DNA from: Tanypteryx hageni
Taxonomy: Eukaryota; Arthropoda; Insecta; Odonata; Petaluridae
Direction: 5' to 3'
Length of the DNA: 64,000 nucleotides
Assembly (NCBI GenBank): GCA_028673005.1
Contig: CM054113.1
Coordinates: 174,637,956 to 174,701,955 of the forward strand
The notes under the pieces were generated by a model that saw only the letters and a program-made list of their open reading frames with translations, was not told where the DNA came from and made no database searches. Both the position numbers and the translations under genes were made by a program. Each line of letters begins with the position of its first letter. The stretch's first letter is position 1. Positions 57,708 through 64,000 of this stretch are shown in pieces.

Positions 57708-58944
57708 TAACCGAGAAAATTACAGGCCGATTTCGCTAACCTCAATATCTTGCAAGATTCTAGAGCACATCATCGTTAGTTCTGTGATAGACTTCTTAGA
57801 TAGCCAGGACTTGCTCAGTAAATATCAGCACGGTTTTAGGAAGGCAAGATCTTGTGAAACTCAGCTCGCTCTGTTTGCACATGATATACTACGATCCGGT
57901 GATCGAAAGACCCAGCTAGACGCGGTTTTTCTTGGCTTCAAGAAGGCATTCGATAAAGTCCCTCATATTAAGTTATTGAAAAAATTACAAGCCTGTGGAA
58001 TAAATCGAAAGATAATCGAGTGGATCAGGGACTTTCTCAATGATCGGGAACAAATGGTAGTCATAGATAGATTTAAATCAGATTCGATCAGCGTGTCCTC
58101 CGGCGTTCCACAGGGAAGTGTCATCGGTCCCCTATTATTCCTTATATACATAAATGACTTAGATAATGTTATTACAAGTAAAATCAAGTTATTCGCAGAT
58201 GATACGGTAGTTTACAGAGAGATTAACAGTCCTGCTGATCAAGCATTACTTTCTAACGACCTACACGCAATTCTCGAGTGGTGTAAAGAGTGGCAATTAG
58301 AGCTGAACTTAGGTAAGTGTTCCGTCATGAGATTCTGGAGAAACAAAGAAATTGAGGCGATGAATTACAGTATAGAAGGCGTACATCTAAAATTATCCGA
58401 ATCCGTCAAATACTTAGGTGTCATTTTAACAAGTAACCTCTCGTGGGACACACACATACGAAATATATCCGGGAAAGCTAAGCAGAAACTAGGATTTATC
58501 AAACGGATAGTAGGTAAAAGCGAAGAAAAAGTCAAAGAGACATGTTACTTTTCTTTAGTTAGACCGCTGCTATAGTATGCGTCGAGCATATGGGATCCGT
58601 ACGAGAAAGGATTAATCGCCGAGTTAGAGAAAGTGCAGCGAAAAGCTGCTAGATTCGTCAAAAATTGTTATGATAGAAATAAAAGCGTTACAGGCTTGAT
58701 ACAGGACTTAGGATGGGAATCACTAGCTGAGCGCCGATCACGTGCTAGGTTAAAACTTCTTGAAAGATTTAGAACGAGTACTTTCTCCAGCGACGTCAAA
58801 GAAATAATAAGAACTCCCACCTATATCGGTAGAATGGACCATCCTCGTAAAATAAGAGAGATAGCCTGTAGGACGGAGAGATACAAAGGCTCATTTTTCC
58901 CTAGAACGATAGCTGATCAGAATAAAACTTGCGATCAAAAGTAA
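57708..58944 (+). pseudogene. CR1/Jockey-group reverse transcriptase with a single nonsense codon
   Basis: The frame is continuous over 411 codons except for one TAG at 58573-58575 (after SLVRPLL, where relatives have a residue before EYAS). Motifs in order: NYRPISLTSISCKILE, HGFRKARSCETQLALF, LGFKKAFDKVPH (usual LDFKKAFD), SSGVPQGSVIGPLLFLIYIN and LFADDTVVYREI with the catalytic FADD, then WCKEWQLELN and VKYLGVILTSNLSWDTHI. After the stop come KVQRKAARFVKNCYDR, TPTYIGRMDH and CRTERYKGSFFPRTIADQNK. The open frame starts earlier at 57634, but the first 26 or so codons come from the inverted tail fragment, so that ATG is not native. There is no endonuclease, so this copy is dead even without the stop. 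Confidence 0.85.
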
Positions 58945-59062
58945 CCTCGCGTAGGGGCGTAAACCAAGGCCTAATTTTGGAGTTTTCCCCTTGGTGTTAA
59001 TACATCCCCTGCCACACACCCTTGCGGTGGCTTGCAGGGTAAACTGTAGATGTAGATGTAAA
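57708..59062 (+). mobile_element. CR1/Jockey-group LINE copy, second lineage, 5'-truncated
   Basis: The copy begins at the NYRPISLTS motif of the reverse transcriptase and reaches a full 3' end with the hairpin CCCTGC (59007-59012) / GCAGGG (59034-59039) and the tail GTAGATGTAGATG. Its coding sequence is much better preserved than the other lineage, so it is probably the most recent LINE insertion here. Confidence 0.85.
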
Positions 59063-59417
59063 GTCTTTGACCAGTAACAATTTGTCCAGCGTCACTAAAT
59101 AACATTAACAAATTCTGCTTCGCCTTTTTAATTCAACCGTGTTCCCCAATATTCCTTGATAAAATTGAATCTATGATTCGCACTGACTTATATTCACTAT
59201 CGCATACTTAAACTTCAGGTTCTCTGAAACAGGTGGAGGATCCGATTATTCACTAGACCTCAATCAGCCATACCCTCCGATCTATACTTCCCTAGAAAAT
59301 TTAGATTAGCATTCAGTAAGCTATCGCGAAGCGTAATTTAAGCCTTCTAATACTGCTCTGTTGTTTTCCGTAGCTTTAGGTGACCTGTACCGAACATTTT
59401 CATAATTACCGTATTAA
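59063..59417. other. Unassigned stretch between a LINE and a Harbinger-type element
   Basis: I see nothing I can assign here. Confidence 0.4.
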
Positions 59418-61011
59418 GGCCCGGTTGCATAAAGATTACGTTATGGAAACGATAAGTATGAGATCCAAAAATTTATGGAACTCATAACTCAAGTCGGGTT
59501 TCTAGACGCTTTTCTCTCCATAGCTTATGTCTCAATAGTAATTGGTCCAATAACGTGCTTCTCGTATAGCCGCTAGATGGTGACACATGTCATAAAGCAG
59601 AAAATGAATTGATTTGGGAATATCGATCGTCACTTTGTTCGTTGTTTACTAAACGTGATGCACCGTGATTGTGAAAATCTGCAGAATCTCCGAGAAAAAT
59701 CTCTCGACTAGTTATAGAACCTTGGGAAATATCTGTACAAGGCATATTTGAATGCTAAATTCTGTTTCAGCTATTCATATTCAAGGAATACTAGAAATAG
59801 TAATTCTATTTGTTAAACTAAATGATAACATTTAGAATTTTTGGAAATAGTAAAAATTTATTGATGCAAACCAATGGAGCTATATAAGGAGTGCATAATT
59901 GTAATTAGACTCCCCGTTGAGGTATTTGTTATTATTAATCAAATTAAATATTTAAGGAAAATAAATATTTAATCAGTGGTGTCTTCATATGAACACGATG
60001 TTTAATAAAGTTTAAATAATCACTTCATTTTCTTTCATAAAATTTAATTTGAATAAATCATAATAGGGAAATATTATAAACAATGTGACGTTTTTAAATC
60101 GAACGTATACAAAATATTGGACGAAATATAAAGGAAAACATCTAAGCACGTATAGCATTAAATGGAAATATGGTAATGCTCGAAAAATGTTGAATATTTC
60201 TTCATCCGATGAAGAAGACAATGATGAAGGCAAGTCCATGCTGTAAAACGTATGTAAGTCAACAGTAAAAGCAGTAACTATTAATAGGTTTTACTGTTTA
60301 TGATTTCGTGTGTAGTTTACATACATAACCTCGACATCTTGCTATGCAGATTAATTTTAGTAATAATAGGCCACACATATAGTTTTGTTAGCCAGGCACT
60401 AGTGGGTACTAGATACAACATTACGTAATAAACACAATAGCGCAAAAATTTATATACCAATAACCTAAAAACAATAACTTTGCAAGAAATAGAATACCGA
60501 ACAAAACGTAACCTTATAGAAATTATATGAGACAAACGACAAAATAAATAAATAACAATAATTTATAAAGTCGACATTAAAATAAACTAACCAATTAACT
60601 AAAACAAACGTAATTGATAATAAAGGAAATAACACAGTAATGTAAATAATCACATGCCTGCTATTTCAGCATAGTATATCTCAAGTTGTATAATTCTAAC
60701 CTAGACAAAATCCTGCTATTGATTGTAATGTTGTAATTACACTTATTCCGTTATTATGAACACTGTATAAACAATATTACAAGTAACAAAACACTAGGAA
60801 GGCCTGTCATTTCATAAAACATCCGCAATCTTAGATTTTTGTGGAACTCATAATCTTTTAACCGTACGCTTACGTAGCGATAAGTTATGGAAAGCCTTAT
60901 GGAACCTATAACTGCTATTGAACGTTTCAGAAACGGTTTTTAAGAATTTTTCGTAACTTATTGACTACATAGGCCTATCGATTCCATAACTCGCGTTCAA
61001 GAAACCGGGCA
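59418..61011. mobile_element. PIF/Harbinger-type element, non-autonomous
   Basis: The left end GGCCCGGTT and the inverse of the right end (TGCCCGGTT) match in 8 of 9 bases. TAA flanks both sides (59415-59417 and 61012-61014), the 3-bp TWA duplication typical of Harbinger elements. Subterminal copies of TTATGGAA, often as TTATGGAACTCATAA, occur near both ends (59441, 59473, 60880-60910, 60980 inverted). No full transposase is encoded. A minus-strand frame at 60012-60239 starts MDLPSSLSSSSDEEIFNIF, an acidic/Ser start seen in some Harbinger transposases, but it then loses similarity, so a remnant is only possible. Confidence 0.6.
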
Positions 61012-61604
61012 TAAGTCACTCTGATGCAGCTCCTATATACCCGACACGTATTCAACCTTCCGTTTAAGTATCTCTCTTTTTTTACATATTTAACATTCCA
61101 CATGGTGACAAAAAACCGACGTAAGCGACGCGAAAACTTCTAAGACGCAAAAGAAAATTTTCGCTGGCTTACGATTAAGGTTTTCATAATTAGAAACTTC
61201 AATCAGATACGAAAGTTTATATTATTCTTAGAATCACCGCCAAATCAACAATTGTGGTAATTAGCAACGCCTGATAACTGATAAACTTGCGACTGGATAA
61301 CATTGTTCTCCTCTTTCACAAGAGAATTGTCCATAAAGGGTAATCTTTTACGTTATACACCGAATAAGATAAGATAATGAGTGTCACCTGATCAGAACTG
61401 ATCGTTGGCCAGATCTTTATGGCAACGTGTTCGCCTAAAGAACGGAAATACATTTGACGATTTTTCCCCTCTTCTATTACGTTAATGGGATAAAGAATTT
61501 CGGGATTACGTAGCTTTCCAACGAATTGCGGCTAAAGTCTAAACTATGGAACTAATGCTAGAATTTATTATTTTAACTCGGAGTTGATAAACGGTAAGTT
61601 AACC

Positions 61605-61665
61605 TCAATAGGAAGCGGTGAGGAGCGTATCTGCCTCCCAATGTCGCGGGTTTGAGTCCTGAAAG
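61605..61665 (+). repeat. tRNA-like head, probable SINE
   Basis: TAGGAAGCGGTGAGGAGC (61609 on) resembles an A box, and GGTTTGAGTCC (61649-61659) matches the B box well, with tRNA-like spacing. A full cloverleaf is not evident. Confidence 0.4.
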
Positions 61666-61925
61666 TTCGATGGATACGATGCCTTTGTTATTTTTTAATT
61701 GTTCTACGTAAAGGCAGATATTGTTAATGAAAAATTAATTAATTATAAACAAAAATGTACAAAGGGATCAACGCTTTTCAAAAGTCTGGTAGTTCCGCTG
61801 TCCGTGTAAAGTGAACCCGTGTTATGTTAACCTGGCTGTACATAGTGAATTGTACTTGCGTTCCATAACACTTAAATCACCCTCCTCTAGTTCTAAAATT
61901 CCAAAATGTCTCTTTGAAGCATATA

Positions 61926-62314
61926 CAGGTTTCCCTCTCTTTATGCGGGTTCGCTTTATGCGAATTCGCTACTATGCGACAAACTTATTTCTACCGGAAT
62001 TTCTTTTTATGCGTTTTTGTATCGCTCTTATGCGATTACGCGGCCAGTGCAATACAAATGCAAAGGCGACCATTCGGTCTCTCATTGTCACTTATGCTGT
62101 GCGTATTAGTACTACAGTAAAAGAGATAAGAGTGGAGAGGATATTGTAGAGTGGAGATGAGGCGGAGATTTCGTGTGATACTGTTTGAACACACTTGAGA
62201 AATTTTGTCTCCTTGCCCGCGGAACATGGCTTGGACCAAGACAATACTCCAGTACTTTAAACCTCCACTATTATGTCACCCACAACAGTCACCACATAAA
62301 GAGAGAGAAACCTG
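61926..62314. mobile_element. pogo/Tc1-mariner-like miniature element
   Basis: Inverted ends of about 24 bp, CAGGTTTCCCTCTCTTTATG on the left and its near-exact inverse on the right (two differences), are flanked by TA on both sides (61924-61925 and 62315-62316). Internal TTATGCGA repeats follow the left end. The ends resemble pogo/Tigger-type elements. The 112-codon frame overlapping it has no transposase features. Confidence 0.75.
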
Positions 62315-62442
62315 TACATAAATGGAGTGTTTTGCCGGTCCTCTAAGCCAGTGTTATTCAACCTTTTATAACTTCATGCACCTCTAGGCCAGGTATTGAG
62401 AACCTCATGCACCCCAGAAGGAAAATTACCACAAATTTGTAT

Positions 62443-62872
62443 TGATGGAATGATATGATCCGAAGATCCTATGCAGACAGGCATAAGCTGTGAAAGATGG
62501 AACAATTTTTGAAACGAGAAAAAAGTCTGCTATGACCGGGAATTGAACCCGGGTCTTCCACTTGCCGGGAGGATATTCTACCTCTGAACTATCGTAGCAG
62601 AACATTTTCTCTCGTTTCTGAACACGGATGTTTCCCTTGGTGGGACGGGAACTAACCAAGTTAGTATCAAACTGCCCCAACAGATATCCTCGAAGAGAAT
62701 ATCGAAAGAAACTCCTACCTCTCAAATGGTGAGATTGCCAAACATGAAATTGATGGAATGATATGATCCGAAGATCCTATGCAGACAGGCATAAGCTGTG
62801 AAAGATGGAACAATTTTTGAAACGAGAAAAAAGTCTGCTATGACAATGCTATGGCAAAAATTGTTCCATCTT
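62443..62872. mobile_element. 430-bp composite with terminal direct repeats and a tRNA-like core
   Basis: The segment is flanked by ACAAATTTGTAT on both sides (62431-62442 and 62873-62884), a 12-bp duplication. A 96-bp sequence occurs identically at 62441-62536 and 62749-62844. Between them lies a tRNA-like sequence on the minus strand. The right end carries an 18-bp perfect inverted repeat (62802-62819 with 62855-62872). There is no coding capacity. It resembles no class cleanly: terminal direct repeats suggest a terminal-repeat miniature retrotransposon, the tRNA-like core a SINE. Confidence 0.65.
62528..62598 (-). tRNA. tRNA-Gly-like sequence, probably not functional
   Basis: Read on the minus strand, the cloverleaf fits in 71 bases: acceptor GCTACGA/TCATAGC (one mismatch), D arm GTTC-AGAGGTA-GAAT, anticodon stem TCCTC/GTGGA (one mismatch) with loop CCGGCAA, T arm CCGGG-TTCAATT-CCCGG (perfect). 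A and B box sequences are good (AGTTCAGAGGTAGAAT; GGTTCAATTCC). The D and T arms resemble tRNA-Gly. Position 33 is C instead of the invariant U, and the loop reads GGC at the anticodon, so decoding is unlikely. It lies inside a repeat and inside a longer fold-back (62511-62535 with 62592-62618), which argues for a tRNA-derived mobile sequence. Confidence 0.5.
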
Positions 62873-63067
62873 ACAAATTTGTATGTTTACTTAATCTTTG
62901 CGCTCTATTTTTAGAATTAACACATTACATTACATTCACAGGGTTGCCAACCGTCCGTAAATTTATGGACAGTCTGTAAAAAAGAGCAAAAATTATATGT
63001 CACCGTAAGGTCCGTAAAAATATTTAGATGTCCGTAAAAATGTTAAGAAATGTCCAGAGGTCTAAAG

Positions 63068-63362
63068 CAGTGGTATTCGGTTTACCCCTTAAAATATTTT
63101 TGACGAAATTCGTGTCCTCTGGTGTATTTTAAAGTTAACAAACTCGGTTATAATTGGGTAGTCTACAAATATATATGTACTTTCTAATTATATGATTTAC
63201 CTATATTTTATGGGTGAGATAATTATTAGATTTGCTTCGCTATTTTTTACATTTGATTGTCTTCGGACAGAAGCATGATGATGATCCTTAATATAGTACC
63301 TATTTATTTAAAAGATCTCGCGTATCCCCAGGGATATGCGTACTTTAGGTTGAATACCGCTG
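63068..63362. mobile_element. hAT miniature element
   Basis: The left end CAGTGGTATTCGGTTTACC and inverse of the right end CAGCGGTATTCAACCTAAAG share 9 of the first 11 bases and the TATTC core. Flanks GTCTAAAG and ATATAAAA agree at five of eight positions, a possible eroded duplication. The right subterminal sequence (CGTATCCCCAGGGATATGCG) is a palindrome typical of hAT relatives. It contains an RTE tail fragment at about 63254-63285. Confidence 0.6.
63254..63285 (+). mobile_element. Solo RTE 3' tail with UUCG hairpin
   Basis: A 28-base stretch is identical to the 3' end of RTE copy 1 (11687-11714): the hairpin TTGTC TTCG GACAG at 63257-63270, then AAGCATGATGATGAT. Nothing of the RTE upstream is present, so this is an extremely short, 5'-truncated insertion. 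Confidence 0.65.
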
Positions 63363-64000
63363 ATATAAAAAAGGTTTATCTTATATATTCTCATTTTGGT
63401 TATATTTTTAAAAGCAAAGCAACCTTTCTTTTTCAATGGGCATAAATTAAAAATATAAAAAAATAACAACGAATGAAAAAAATGCACGAGGGGAGAAAAA
63501 TAAGTCCGCCATTCGACGTTCCCAGTTAACCTCTGCAGACCCAGAAGGCTGTATTTTTAATCCTCCGGGGGAGGAGAGGGAGGGAGAGGGGAGTTCCTCC
63601 GGGGCGCAATTACACACATTATATCTTGCATCGTTATCGGCCGGGTCGGGTTTGGGTTGGGATAGGGAGGAAGAGGAGGGTCGCTCGTGACGCACAAGGC
63701 AACAAGCAGCGTCCAGATAGAGAGTCAGCAGGGGCATAGAAGCGAACCTAGTCGACCTCACGCGACAATACATGCCTCGAAAAAGCGCAAACACTCGCGT
63801 CTTCTCTCTCGCTTGCCCTTCTGGAAAAGATCCCGTTTCAAAGCTTCATATATCCCCGGAGAGAGGAGGGGGCAGCAGAGGCAGACGCAGTCGCCTCATC
63901 CGCCCACGCTTTCCTGGACCTTGCAACAACACCCAAACTCGATTCTCCCCCCCCCCCCCGGTTACTACCACTGCTTAAACACTCCCAATAAAGCTATTTC
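63363..64000. other. Unassigned stretch
   Basis: No gene is recognised. A 13-C run lies at about 63947-63959 and a purine-rich patch at 63560-63690. Confidence 0.4.

Larger units (their letters stand above)
62349..62940. mobile_element. hAT-like left end, interrupted
   Basis: CAGTGTTATTCAACCTTTTA at 62349 is a typical hAT left end (CAGTGTTTCTCAACCTTT). The right end is not recognised. The composite at 62443-62872 is inserted inside. A second hAT-like left end, CAGGGTTGCCAACCGTCCG, follows at 62939. Confidence 0.4.

Noticed and set aside
57634..57711. Native start codon of the 313-codon LINE frame
   Set aside because: The first codons lie in an inverted LINE tail fragment, so the ATG is accidental.

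Overview
This window looks like repeat-rich, non-coding DNA from an invertebrate, most likely an arthropod. The evidence is the mix of elements: an RTE-type LINE with an apurinic-type endonuclease, two or more CR1/Jockey-group LINE lineages, hAT, PIF/Harbinger and pogo-like miniature DNA transposons, tRNA-like SINE heads, long purine/pyrimidine strand-asymmetric tracts and (TA)n arrays. I recognise no host protein gene, no rRNA and no bacterial-type gene structure. Almost every open frame is a transposon relic or chance. I cannot name the species.

Layout. Positions 1-7450 are mostly unassigned, with two hAT miniatures (719-985; 2342-2616 with a perfect 8-bp duplication) and a large strand-switch in base composition (purine-rich 2715-3630, pyrimidine-rich 3661-4740). 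Positions 7455-13470 hold two head-to-tail RTE copies. Copy 1 is nearly full length but damaged, and its 3' end is split by a 1.31-kb PIF/Harbinger element carrying a Myb/SANT-like gene and the start of a HARBI1-like transposase. Copy 2 begins inside the GAT-repeat tail of copy 1. Positions 16547-18773 hold two inverted CR1/Jockey-group copies. Positions 23350-30507 hold decayed LINE ends, a GGT-rich minisatellite and a hAT-like element. Positions 33880-37196 hold a longer CR1/Jockey copy split by a hAT composite, then a hammerhead-like fold and a pogo-like miniature element. Positions 40029-45800 carry another LINE end and several hAT elements with exact or near-exact target duplications. Position 49367-49856 is a set of (TA)n arrays around a perfect 29-bp inverted repeat. 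Positions 57640-59062 carry the best preserved CR1/Jockey reverse transcriptase, broken by one stop codon. Positions 59418-63362 carry a second Harbinger-type element, a pogo-like element, a 430-bp composite with a tRNA-like core, and another hAT.

How the parts work together. The autonomous elements are all broken here, so no complete mobile system is encoded. The nesting gives a relative order: LINEs were hit by hAT and Harbinger elements, and at least one hAT was later hit by an RTE end fragment. The most informative signals are non-coding. They are a conserved cUUCGg hairpin at RTE 3' ends, a conserved CCCTGC/GCAGGG hairpin at CR1/Jockey 3' ends, eight copies of the palindrome TAACGNNNCGTTA in the Harbinger subterminal regions, and a fold-back tRNA-like composite.
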